Origin: Methylovorus sp035565335
GTDB lineage: Bacteria; Pseudomonadota; Gammaproteobacteria; Burkholderiales; Methylophilaceae
Assembly: GCA_035565335.1 (NCBI GenBank)
Contig: DATMSO010000037.1
Span: 1 to 17,169, forward strand
Direction of reading: 5' to 3'
DNA length: 17,169 nt
The position numbers and the translations under genes were made by a program. Positions 1 to 11,400 of this stretch are shown here, in pieces (position 1 is the stretch's first letter; each line of letters starts with the position of its first letter). Below the pieces are notes generated by a model. That model saw nothing but the letters and a program-made list of their open reading frames with translations. It made no database searches and was not told the DNA's origin.

Positions 1-3050
<3,050 letters not shown>

Positions 3051-3075
3051 GGCTAGCTCCTCTTCAGCCCGGTCA

Positions 3076-4761
3076 TCAGGACAACTTGAAGCCGGCCACC
3101 GAGGCGCGGAGTTCTTCGGCCAGGGTGGTCAGCTGTTCCACCGATTGCGCAGTCAGCTTGGTACCCTCCGTGGTTTGCGAGGTGATGTTCTGAATCTTCT
3201 GCATGTTGCGGCTGACGGTGGATGCCACTTCGGTCTGGGCCACGGTCGCTTCGGAAATGGCCTGGATCAGGCGGGCCAGATTGGTACTCACCGTTTCGAT
3301 TTCATTCAGCGCCTGGCCTGCAGCATCCGAGAGGCGGGCACCATCGACCACGCCTTCGGTGCTCTTTTCCATCGCCACCACCGCGCTGTTGGTATCGGTC
3401 TGAATGGTTTTCACAATGGCACTGATCTGCTTGGTTGCCTCGGATGAGCGCTCCGCCAGACGTTGCACTTCTTCCGCTACCACGGTGAAGCCGCGTCCGG
3501 CCTCGCCTGCAGAGGCGGCCTGAATGGCCGCATTCAGCGCCAGAATATTGGTCTGTTCGGTAATGTCGGAAATCAGCTCAACGATTTCGCTAATCTCCTG
3601 CGAGCTTTCGCCCAGGCGCTTGATGCGTTTGGAGGTTTCCTGAATCTGCGTGCGGATTTCATTCATGCCGGAGATGGTGTTCTGCACCGCCTTGGCACCC
3701 TGGGTGGCGGCTTGCAGCGAGCGCTGCGCCACTTGCGAGGCCTGCCCGGCGTTGCTGGACACATGCAGAATGGAGCGCGTCATGTTGTTGATGGCGTCAC
3801 TGGTTTCGCCAATCTGCTTGGACTGCTCTTCAGTTGCTTTCAGCAGGTAATCGGAAGTGGTACGGGTTTGTGCCGTCGCCTGGTTCACCTGTTCGGTCGC
3901 GCGGTTGATCTCGGCTACCAGATCGCGCAGGCTGTCGATGGTGTAATTGATGGAGTCAGCAATCGCGCCGGTGATGTTTTCCGACACCTGGGCTTTTACC
4001 GTCAGGTCACCATCGGCCAGGTCGCCCATTTCATCCAGCAAATGCAGAATGGCTTCCTGATTGCTGAGGTTGGTCTGTTCGATTTCCAGAAACTGGTGAC
4101 GCGCCGACAGCACCTGGCGATAACCGACGCCGATCAGCATGAGCAAGGCCAGCAAGCCGGAGACGACAGAGAGTATCAGGAACAGGCTGGCACGGCCCTG
4201 CTGCTTGTACTGGTCGACCATGCGCCGTGCGGTGGCGACAATCTCATCGCTGGTATTCACAATGCTGATCAGCTGTGCCTGGTTGGCATCTGCGGCGGCG
4301 GTATCGGCGTTCACCGTCTTCAGCGACCGGTGCAGTTGCTGCCACAGGGTTTCCAGCTTATTAAGTGCGGGGACGACTTCCTGCCCGCGGAACAGGGTGT
4401 CGGCTTCCAGCTTGCGCATCTGCTTGAGGTCACTTTCCACACTGCCCATGACGTTAACCAGACGCACGCTGGCAGCCTCGCGGCTATGGGTCGCCAGCAC
4501 GGCATCGCGCGCCGCCTGTTGCACAAACACCTGCACATCGCCGGAAAGAATCGAAAAGCGGTTATCGCGCTCCACCTGGGTGATGTTGAATAGCAGATTG
4601 AGCAAGGCCACGACGGCGGCAATCAGGAAGAAAACCAGCAAGGTCTTGGGGATACCCGAGGCTGCGCTATCTCCCCGCCCTGTCAATGTGGACTTCACCC
4701 CGGCGCGCAAGCGCGCCAGCAGTGACGGTGTGTTTCCCTTTTTTGCTGCATTCAATGCCAT
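3076..4761 (-). CDS. pilJ: PilJ: methyl-accepting chemotaxis transducer of the type IV pilus pathway
   Basis: This inner-membrane receptor signals to the PilI/ChpA kinase complex. The 561 residues contain a basic N-terminus, a membrane helix at about 39-60, a periplasmic segment at about 61-190, a second helix at about 191-213, a HAMP-like connector to about 270, and a long coiled-coil signalling domain. The kinase-contact hairpin is clear at about 402-437, including EQTNILALNAAIQAASAGE and GRGFTVVAEEVQRLAERS. The periplasmic part holds one four-helix PilJ-type module. Pseudomonas PilJ is about 680 residues with a longer periplasmic region. An AAAGGGG ribosome site lies just before the ATG. 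A 106-base gap separates it from pilI, longer than the other joints of this operon. No pilK methyltransferase gene follows; chpA starts 25 bases downstream. Confidence 0.94.
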   Translation of the reverse strand: MALNAAKKGNTPSLLARLRAGVKSTLTGRGDSAASGIPKTLLVFFLIAAVVALLNLLFNITQVERDNRFSILSGDVQVFVQQAARDAVLATHSREAASVRLVNVMGSVESDLKQMRKLEADTLFRGQEVVPALNKLETLWQQLHRSLKTVNADTAAADANQAQLISIVNTSDEIVATARRMVDQYKQQGRASLFLILSVVSGLLALLMLIGVGYRQVLSARHQFLEIEQTNLSNQEAILHLLDEMGDLADGDLTVKAQVSENITGAIADSINYTIDSLRDLVAEINRATEQVNQATAQTRTTSDYLLKATEEQSKQIGETSDAINNMTRSILHVSSNAGQASQVAQRSLQAATQGAKAVQNTISGMNEIRTQIQETSKRIKRLGESSQEISEIVELISDITEQTNILALNAAIQAASAGEAGRGFTVVAEEVQRLAERSSEATKQISAIVKTIQTDTNSAVVAMEKSTEGVVDGARLSDAAGQALNEIETVSTNLARLIQAISEATVAQTEVASTVSRNMQKIQNITSQTTEGTKLTAQSVEQLTTLAEELRASVAGFKLS

Positions 4762-4867
4762 ATTGCCCCTTTGTATATTCCGCGCTCAAGCCCGATGAGG
4801 CTCAAGGTCTATCTCTGTCTGTGTTCTGTCTGACTACCTGGCTGCCGTTGCAGCAACAGGCACGGCC

Positions 4868-5377
4868 TTAAGCGGCCACCTGCATGAATTCATTACCCGT
4901 GAGCAGATTTTCCAGGGCCAGCACCCGCCAGACCTGCCCGTGTTCGTCTTTGTATTGCTCCCCTGCTGCCGCCTGATCGTCGGCCGGCTGCAGTTGCATG
5001 CTTTCCAGAGCGCGCAGGCCCACCAGGCGGTCAATCAGCAACGCGGCATTCACCTGATAGCGCTCATGCACCAGCAAGATACGGCTTTGCGCGGTCATCA
5101 CGGTCATGGGGCCGCCCATAAAAGCTGCCAGGTCGGTAATGCCATACAAATTGCCGCGTACATTCGCCATGCCCAGAAACCAGCTGCGCGTGAGCGGCAC
5201 GGGGCTGATCTCGGGCACCGGCAATACTTCGCTGATGTCACGCAGATGGATCAGCCAGTGCTGGCCAGCGATCTCGACACCCAGGCGCGAGCTGCTGGTG
5301 CTGCCCGCATTGGCGGTCACCTCTTGCAGGCGCGCCAGAATATCCTGCTGGTATTCGTGCAGGTTAAGTCTGGCCAT
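4868..5377 (-). CDS. pilI: PilI: CheW-like adaptor protein
   Basis: This 169-residue single CheW-domain protein should couple the transducer PilJ to the kinase ChpA in the cytoplasm. CheW-type features seen are the strand and turn around LGVEIAGQHWLIHL, the DISEVLPVPEISPVPLT segment, FLGMANVRGNLYGITDLAAF at about 68-87 (the conserved G-x-x-N-x-R-G loop), and RILLVHE followed by IDRLVGLRAL. Its ATG lies inside the end of pilH (14-base overlap), so translation is probably coupled. Length and position between pilH and pilJ match the family. Confidence 0.93.
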   Translation of the reverse strand: MARLNLHEYQQDILARLQEVTANAGSTSSSRLGVEIAGQHWLIHLRDISEVLPVPEISPVPLTRSWFLGMANVRGNLYGITDLAAFMGGPMTVMTAQSRILLVHERYQVNAALLIDRLVGLRALESMQLQPADDQAAAGEQYKDEHGQVWRVLALENLLTGNEFMQVAA

Positions 5378-5741
5378 TTTCCAGCGCTCGTATCTTGGCT
5401 AGCAATTCATCGAGCTGCACCGGTTTGATGGCGCAATCCTTGGCGCCCTGGCGCAAGGCCCACAGACGATCCGTTGCCTGCTCCTTGCCGGTACACATGA
5501 TCACCGGGATATGCGCCGTCAGCGGATTTTTGGAAAGTGCGCGTGTGGCCTGAAAGCCATTAAGGCCGGGCATCACCACATCCATCAGCACCAGGTCGGG
5601 GGCATCGGCTGCCACCTTTTCCAGGCACTCTTCGCCATTTTCGGCGGTGGTGACGGTAAAGCCGGCATCCACCAGCAGTTCGGTCAGATAAAAACGGTCG
5701 GTAAAGGAATCATCCACTACCAGAATTTTTTGAATCGCCAT
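5364..5741 (-). CDS. pilH: PilH: CheY-like response regulator
   Basis: This is a stand-alone receiver domain of 125 residues with no output domain. The acidic pair is Asp10-Asp11 (LVVDDS), the phospho-acceptor is Asp54 (LVLMDVVMPG), the switch Thr is Thr84 (IMCTGK) and the conserved Lys is Lys106 (AIKPVQ). In the Pil-Chp family PilH receives phosphate from ChpA and is linked to pilus retraction. The gene starts two bases after the pilG stop, with a GAGGA ribosome site inside the end of pilG, and overlaps pilI by 14 bases. The tight spacing indicates one transcript. Confidence 0.93.
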   Translation of the reverse strand: MAIQKILVVDDSFTDRFYLTELLVDAGFTVTTAENGEECLEKVAADAPDLVLMDVVMPGLNGFQATRALSKNPLTAHIPVIMCTGKEQATDRLWALRQGAKDCAIKPVQLDELLAKIRALENGQT

Positions 5742-5743
5742 GC

Positions 5744-6151
5744 CTATTCCTCGTCCGTTTCCACGCGGGCGTGATTGGTCACTGCATGCAGCAGAGACTC
5801 TTGAGTGAAGGGCTTGGTCAGGTATTGATCGGAGCCGGCCATGCGGCCGCGTGCCCGGTCAAAGAGGCCGTCCTTGCTGGACAGCATGACCACGGGGGTG
5901 GCTTTGTAGCGGGGGTTGCGCTTGATCAGCGTGCAGGTCTGGTAGCCATCCAGTCGCGGCATCATGATATCGACAAAGATGAGATCAGGATGGTAATTGG
6001 CAATTTTGGACAAGGCTTCAAACCCATCTTCCGCCAGGATCACTTCACAGCCAGATTGCTTGAGAAAAAGCTCGGCACTGCGGCGTATGGTGTTGCTGTC
6101 ATCAATGACCATGACTTTCACGCCTGCTAAACTGGTTTCCCCCACCTGCAT
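5744..6151 (-). CDS. pilG: PilG: CheY-like response regulator, first gene of the Pil-Chp operon
   Basis: This receiver-only protein has 135 residues with Asp17-Asp18 (MVIDDSNTIRR), phospho-acceptor Asp61 (LIFVDIMMPRLDG), switch Ser91 (VVMLSSKDG) and Lys113 (YLTKPF). PilG is the regulator associated with pilus extension in this pathway. The start is uncertain. The ATG at 6149-6151 directly touches an AAAAGGGG sequence, leaving no spacing, whereas the GTG at 6143-6145 lies a normal six bases from it and would give a protein two residues shorter. The gene heads the operon and is divergent from the FIST gene. Confidence 0.93.
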   Translation of the reverse strand: MQVGETSLAGVKVMVIDDSNTIRRSAELFLKQSGCEVILAEDGFEALSKIANYHPDLIFVDIMMPRLDGYQTCTLIKRNPRYKATPVVMLSSKDGLFDRARGRMAGSDQYLTKPFTQESLLHAVTNHARVETDEE

Positions 6152-6210
6152 CCCCTTTTATTGTGTAGTGCACCTTTGTCGTGCAAGGCGGGAGGCCATG
6201 CACTCACATC

Positions 6211-6238
6211 ATTCTATCCAGAATTCACGATGGTGCAA
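6211..6238 (-). promoter_or_regulatory. Candidate sigma-70 promoter for the pilG operon
   Basis: On the minus strand, TTGCAC (6233-6238) and TAGAAT (6211-6216) are separated by 16 bases. The -10 box matches five of six consensus positions, and the -35 box matches only its TTG. It lies about 60 bases before pilG in the only sizeable gap upstream of the operon. This is inference from sequence alone. Confidence 0.35.
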
Positions 6239-6269
6239 GACTCGTGCTGACGCAGCGGGTCACATTCTG

Positions 6270-6298
6270 TTGTCATTCCACTGTCAAACAGGTTAAAT
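6270..6298 (+). promoter_or_regulatory. Candidate sigma-70 promoter for the FIST gene
   Basis: TTGTCA (6270-6275) and TTAAAT (6293-6298) are separated by exactly 17 bases, which suits a sigma-70 promoter. It would give a leader of about 75-80 bases before the ATG at 6384. It lies in the divergent gap shared with pilG and partly faces the pilG promoter candidate. Confidence 0.4.
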
Positions 6299-6383
6299 AT
6301 CGCAAGCTTGCAGTCATCATGGCTGCGCCGTATCCATCAAGATGAAAGACCTCTCACAGAAGGAGGCTCACGGGAAGGCAACA

Positions 6384-7544
6384 ATGCAGATAAGACAGGA
6401 ATCACTGACCGCCAAAATGACGCTGAAAGAGCTGGCGGCCAATCCCCCGCTACTCACTGCCGATCTGGTGCTGGTGTTTGGCTCGGTCCGTCGCTTCAGT
6501 GAAAGCAAGCTGCAGAATATCCTGCGTGATCGCTATCCCGCCGCCCAGATTGTCGGCTGCACCACCTCCGGCGAGATTCAGGGCAACGGCGTATTTGACG
6601 ACAGCCTGCAGATTACCGCCATCCAGTGGCACAAAACCGAACAGCGCGTGGTGCATACCCGCATGAACTCCATGCAGAGCTCGTTCGAGGTGGCCACCAA
6701 TCTGGCCAAACAGTTGCAAACCCCCACCTTGCGCACCGTGCTGCTGTTCTCCGATGGCTTGCATGTGAATGGCTCGGAATTGCTGCAAGGCTTTCAGAGC
6801 GTGCTGGGTGATATCCCTATCGTTGGCGGCATGGCGGGTGATAATGCCGCCTTTGAAAACACGCTGCAAATCTGCAATAACGTCATTTCCGACCATCTGG
6901 TGATTGCCGTGGGTCTGTATGGCGACAGCCTGATTACCGCGAGTGGCGCGCTGGGCGGCTGGAAACCTTACGGCCCGCCACGCAAGATCACCAAATCCGA
7001 CAAAAACGTGGTGTACGAAATGGACGGCAAACCCGCCCTGCCGCTATACCGCATGTATATCGGTGAGCATTACGCCAAGGGCCTGCCCGGCACTGGCCTC
7101 AAATTCCCGTTTGCCATCGTCGAGGAAGGCAAGCGCGAAGTCGAGAAAATCCGCACCCTGCTTGCCATTGATACGGCGCAGAACAGCCTGACCTTTGCCG
7201 GCAATGTGGAAGAAGGCGAAATCGTGCGGCTGTGCCAGACCAATCACGACCGACTGGTGGAAGGCGCCAGCGAAGCCGCACGGCTGGTGACAGGCAATCT
7301 GCAGTCGCTTAATAACAGCCAGCCCGGCCTGGCACTCTGTGTGAGCTGTGTAGGCCGTAAGGGTGTGATGAACGAGCAGACCGCCGACGAGATCGCCGCC
7401 ATCAAAACCATTCTCGGGCCACAAACCACACTCACCGGTTTTTATTCCTACGGCGAGTTTGCCCCGCGCCCCAACACCTCGGACAGCGTATTGCACAACC
7501 AGACCATGACCATAGGCTACCTCAGCGAGAATTTATCGGCCTGA
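6384..7544 (+). CDS. FIST-domain sensory protein (FIST_N + FIST_C)
   Basis: This is a soluble two-domain protein of 386 residues from the chosen start. The FIST N-terminal domain covers roughly the first 215 residues: LTADLVLVFGS, QIVGCTTSGEIQGNGVF, TVLLFSDGLHVNG and PIVGGMAGDNA are typical. The FIST C-terminal domain follows, ending with LALCVSCVGRKGVM and TLTGFYSYGEFAP. FIST domains are input modules linked to signal transduction and proposed to bind small ligands such as amino acids. This protein has no kinase, cyclase or transmembrane part. The ATG at 6384 is preferred because GGAAGG lies five bases upstream. An in-frame ATG at 6342 would add 14 residues but lacks a ribosome site. Its position back to back with the Pil-Chp operon suggests a role in that pathway, which is inference. 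Confidence 0.88.
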   Translation: MQIRQESLTAKMTLKELAANPPLLTADLVLVFGSVRRFSESKLQNILRDRYPAAQIVGCTTSGEIQGNGVFDDSLQITAIQWHKTEQRVVHTRMNSMQSSFEVATNLAKQLQTPTLRTVLLFSDGLHVNGSELLQGFQSVLGDIPIVGGMAGDNAAFENTLQICNNVISDHLVIAVGLYGDSLITASGALGGWKPYGPPRKITKSDKNVVYEMDGKPALPLYRMYIGEHYAKGLPGTGLKFPFAIVEEGKREVEKIRTLLAIDTAQNSLTFAGNVEEGEIVRLCQTNHDRLVEGASEAARLVTGNLQSLNNSQPGLALCVSCVGRKGVMNEQTADEIAAIKTILGPQTTLTGFYSYGEFAPRPNTSDSVLHNQTMTIGYLSENLSA

Positions 7545-7576
7545 TGGTGGTCTTTGCTGGTGTATCATCTTTCATC

Positions 7577-7595
7577 CGCCCTTCATGCAAGGGCG
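7577..7595 (+). terminator. Hairpin after the FIST gene, possible weak terminator
   Basis: CGCCCTT and AAGGGCG form a perfect seven-pair stem around a five-base loop, starting 33 bases after the FIST stop codon. No T-run follows, so it may be a stabilising 3' hairpin or a factor-assisted terminator rather than a classical intrinsic one. Confidence 0.4.
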
Positions 7596-7747
7596 ATACA
7601 GTGCCAGAAAGCACGCGCTGAGCGCCTTCCCCTCACCGCCATGCGCATGTCCTGAGCGAAGGGCATGCCCGCCATGGGGGGAACCAACGGCCTCGCCGGC
7701 TTTCTGATTGGCAATCCCGCTCTCAACTTCATAAAAAGGAAATCTCC

Positions 7748-8251
7748 ATGACCAGCACAGTAACGCTTAAAGGCAACCCGGTAACCGTAGGCGGCGACTT
7801 CCCCAAAGTCGGCCAGACCGCCCCTGACTTTCAACTGGCGAACGCCAAGCGCGAATTGCAATCCCTGGCCGACTACGCCGGCAAGCGCAAGGTACTGAAC
7901 ATTTTCCCAAGTGTGGATACGCCAACCTGCGCCACCTCGGTTCGCACCTTCAACAAGCGTGCCGCCGAAGTGCCTAACACCGCCGTGCTTTGCATTTCCG
8001 CTGACCTGCCATTCGCACAAAGCCGTTTCTGCGGCGCTGAAGGCCTGGAAAATGTTGTCACCCTCTCCACCTTCCGCGACACCGCCAAGTTCTCAAAAGA
8101 CTACGGTGTGCAGATCGCCGATAGCAGCCTGGCTGGACTGACCGCCCGTGCCGTGGTGGTGCTGGATGAAAACAACAAGGTATTGCATAGCGAACTGGTG
8201 TCCGAAATCGCCAACGAGCCTGACTACGACGCAGCTTTGGCTGTGCTGTAA
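7748..8251 (+). CDS. tpx: Tpx: thiol peroxidase (2-Cys atypical peroxiredoxin)
   Basis: This 167-residue peroxidase reduces hydrogen peroxide and organic hydroperoxides using thioredoxin. The peroxidatic site is Cys61 in PSVDTPTCATSVR and the resolving cysteine is Cys95 in SRFCGAEG; Cys82 is also present, as in E. coli Tpx. The expected VGQTAPDF N-terminal motif and GLTARAVVVLDE segment, with its conserved Arg, are intact. Length equals the family norm. AAGGA lies seven bases before the ATG. A possible promoter (TTGGCA at 7708, 16-base spacer, CATAAA at 7730) would leave a very short leader and is weakly supported. Family members in E. coli are periplasm-associated or soluble; no signal peptide is visible here. 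Confidence 0.97.
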   Translation: MTSTVTLKGNPVTVGGDFPKVGQTAPDFQLANAKRELQSLADYAGKRKVLNIFPSVDTPTCATSVRTFNKRAAEVPNTAVLCISADLPFAQSRFCGAEGLENVVTLSTFRDTAKFSKDYGVQIADSSLAGLTARAVVVLDENNKVLHSELVSEIANEPDYDAALAVL

Positions 8252-8261
8252 TCAACCGCAA

Positions 8262-8282
8262 GGCGGCAGCCAGTCTGCCGCC
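8262..8282. terminator. Strong inverted repeat between convergent tpx and the surface-protein operon
   Basis: GGCGGCAG (8262-8269) and CTGCCGCC (8275-8282) form a perfect eight-pair GC-rich stem with a five-base loop. It starts 11 bases after the tpx stop and lies just beyond the last minus-strand ORF, so it could serve both directions. Neither side has a proper T-run. Confidence 0.5.
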
Positions 8283-8298
8283 AGTTCCCCCCCTCCGC

Positions 8299-8418
8299 TT
8301 AAGCCAGCATCATCATCAGCAGCATCCCCATTTCAAACAGCAGACAGCCTACAAAAAGCCCCATGGCAAGCCGCGCCATATAGGACCGCATGCGATGCCA
8401 TAATTTCCCCCTGACCAT
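8299..8418 (-). CDS. Possible small Met-rich membrane peptide (39 aa)
   Basis: An ATG four bases after the autotransporter stop opens a 39-codon frame ending in TAA at 8299-8301. The predicted peptide has a basic N-terminus (MVRGKLWHRMRSYMAR) followed by an unbroken hydrophobic stretch at about residues 17-39 with many methionines and no charge except one Glu. This is the layout of a single-span small membrane protein. Against it, no good ribosome site precedes the ATG, part of the sequence is a simple CAT/CAG run, and a different frame has a better-placed ribosome site (GGGGGA before the ATG at 8403) but encodes only 22 residues. I do not recognise a family. If real, it is probably translated by readthrough coupling from the autotransporter gene. 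Confidence 0.3.
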   Translation of the reverse strand: MVRGKLWHRMRSYMARLAMGLFVGCLLFEMGMLLMMMLA

Positions 8419-8422
8419 GGCA

Positions 8423-11400
8423 TTACTCGGTAAGCGGAATGCTGTCTTCGCGCACAATCAGCCAGCGGCCTCCGCGCTGCTCCAGATCCACTATCTTTTG
8501 CATGGCCTCGTCATGCCCATTCTCCTGCCGCGTTTGCGTAAACAGCGCCAGCATACGGTCGCCATTGGGCTCAATACTCAGATCCGCCATGCGTACCTGC
8601 ACCACGCCATCGCGGGCTAGCTCCGTGCGGCGCTGGCGCTCCCATTGCTGCCGTGTCAGGCCTTCGCTCACGGTGAAATCAGCAGCATAGGTACTGAAGT
8701 AGGTCTCCAGATTGCGGTTTGCCTGCGCACTCATCCAGGCCTGCAAGGTCGCCTCTATGGCATTGCGACGGGCTTTTTCCTGCGGCGTAAGTGCTTCGGC
8801 CATGCTGTCATTCGGCTGCATGGCCTTGTTCAGGCTGGCAATATCCCGATCTGTCGCCTGCACCTTGACCAGCGCCGGATCGCGCATTTTCTGCCGCTGC
8901 AAGGCGAACTCGGCGCGACGCTGGTAACGCGGCCCCTGGTCAAAATCGTAACGCAGAGCCAGGCTCATGGTCTGCCCGAAATAGGCATCGCGGATATCGG
9001 CATCGTAGCTGGTGAGTAACGTCAGCTGATCACGCTCGTCATCCCCGGTCAGGCGCACCGTGGCGCCCAGCGCATACATATTGCGGTCCGGCTTCAGGCC
9101 GGGACTGACGAAACGGGTATCGCTGAAGAGAAAGCGTGAGGTGACATCCTGCGCCAGATCGCCGAACTCATGCTGGTAAAGCGCCCTCAACTCAATTTCC
9201 GCCGCCCAGTCTTTCTGCTGCAGGCTGTAAATAGCCTTTCCACCCAGGCCGCCGCGCAGGGAATCAAACTTACGTGCATCCACCGCCAGATTGATGGGCG
9301 AGCTATCGAGGGCGTATTGGGGCATGCCATTCACATAGACGGGGATGGGTTCCATGATGTCCGGACGCGACGTATCCACGATCATGCGCGAATATTTGCC
9401 GTTCTCTTCATAAGCGCTCTCGCGAATATGGCTGTAGGCAAGCGAAGCCATGGGGATCAGCGTGACATCGTCGCGCCACAACATGGGCCAGCCCGCCTCC
9501 ATCCTTGCCGAATACTGCCAGGCATCATGCCGCCCGGTAGCGGTATGGCCCATCAGTTGACGGCGTGTCTGCTCGGTATGCAATCCAACTCCGGCCATGG
9601 TGTTGAGATAGGCACCATCCCAGGTTTTGGCGGCATAAGCGGCGGCCATGAAGCTGTTGATATCGTTGCGATTATTCACGGTATAGCCGCTATTGGTGAT
9701 ATTGCTGCGCGCATAGCCAACTGCCGCACCTATGCGCAAACTGTCATCCCCTTCCATCTCGCGATCCAGTCCAAAGGCCATCCCCGCCGAGGAAACATTG
9801 TAGCCATCAATCCCCTGCTGGGTATCCTGAATGCCGCGGTCGCCGAAGCCCTGCACCCACAGGCCCTTGCCAGGCAATATCTCCTGGTTCTCGCGCGATG
9901 CCATGCCTTGATTCTTGCTGAGGTAGCTATCCACCAGCCGGGTATTCAGCATGCCAAATACCTTGTCGCTGTTGCTCATGATGGTGCGTAAGGCGCCATC
10001 GTGTATTTCCGGGCGTAGACGCTCGGCAGCCGCTGCGGCGTTCTCATCCTGCAAGGTCAGCAACTGTTTCTGCAATTCCGTCGGCGACTGGGCGCTGCCC
10101 TTGTACTGGAACAGACTGTCGACGGCACGGATAGCAGCCTCGCTTACCTTGGCCCGCATGGCGGCGGGTACACCGACATCGGCCGTGAGCAGGAGATCAT
10201 TGCCGTTCAGGCTGACATCCCATTGCAGGAAACCGTTGGTATTGTCCACCTGTGGCAAACCGCTGGCGTTGGTGGCGACCACAAAGGTATCGCCATCGCG
10301 CACGGCTCGCGAAAAACGGGTGAGCCGGGGCGCAATTACCGAAGCACTGTCAAAAGTGGTGGTGCCGCTCACATTCAGCAAGCCGGTCTGACTGGGACCA
10401 ATCGCCATCAGGAAATACGAGCCGGCCATCATGCTGGCATTACCGCTGATATTCAGGGTGGCATCCCCCAGGTTGATCGTGCCGTAGTTGACCAGATTGC
10501 CCACGATGCTGCCCATCATGTTGTTCAGACCCACGGTCACATTGCTGGCCTCCAGTATGGCTGTTGGCTTCACCACCACATTGGCGGCGGTCAGGGTGCC
10601 AAACTCGCTAAGCTGTGTACGCCCATACAGGTTGATATCGCCACTGACATTCAGGGTGGTATAGATGGCGGTGAACCCGCCGGTCAGGTTGGCCTCACTG
10701 AAGCCGCTCACGCTGCCGGCGATGGCGCAGGAGGGATTGGTGATGATGGTATTAGGCAGGGTAAAGTTAATGGCCTCATAACAATTGAAGTTATAGGTAT
10801 TGTTACCCAGGCCATTGGCCGAGACTGTGGTTCTCAAATAGCTCAGGTAGCCGGTGAAGTTGACGGTATTGGTTGCGCCCGCCACATCGTTGATCACCAC
10901 ACTGTCGATATTGTTACCCGACACCGTCGTCACCGAGTCCAGGGTGAAGTTGCGATCACCATGCACGTTGTACAGAGGGTTGGCGACACCGCCGCTGACA
11001 TCCACCACCTGCGCATCGCGTTGGTCGACATAGATCGTACCGTTAACGCCGCTGTTGTTCAGGTTGAGTTCATGACGTCCGGAACCCAGATAAACATTGC
11101 CGTAGATGAGGGTATCGTTCATGTTGATTTGACTGTCACGCGGGCCGACATCCGCCGCCGAATAAGCCAGCACCAGACTGCTGTTATCGCTTTGTGCCTG
11201 GGTCAGCAGCGGATTGCGGTCCACTACCATGACATCGCCTACCACAGCGCCGAATCCATCATTTAGGTTGAGTATGGTTTTGCCCGCCTGCAGCACAGTC
11301 GCGTACTGCGTGCCATCCAGCACGGAAGGCGCCAACATGGTAGCGCCGCCGTAGGTCACGATATTGCCCAGGATAAGACTGGTATTGTTCACCGTCAGGC

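Noticed and set aside
6282..6287. Perfect TTGACA on the minus strand upstream of pilG
   Set aside because: At 16-18 bases downstream there is no acceptable -10 box (TGTGAC at 17), so it was not called a promoter.
6342..6383. Earlier ATG for the FIST protein at 6342
   Set aside because: No ribosome site precedes it, whereas the ATG at 6384 has GGAAGG five bases upstream and leaves the FIST domain intact.
7661..7670. Palindrome GGGCATGCCC before tpx
   Set aside because: It is a short perfect palindrome with no loop, no second copy in the gap and no known operator match. It could be chance in GC-rich DNA.
10223..11266. 347-codon plus-strand frame opposite the autotransporter passenger
   Set aside because: It mirrors the repetitive passenger codons. 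It is Gly/His/Ile/Ala-rich, has no family resemblance, and the opposite strand explains the region fully.
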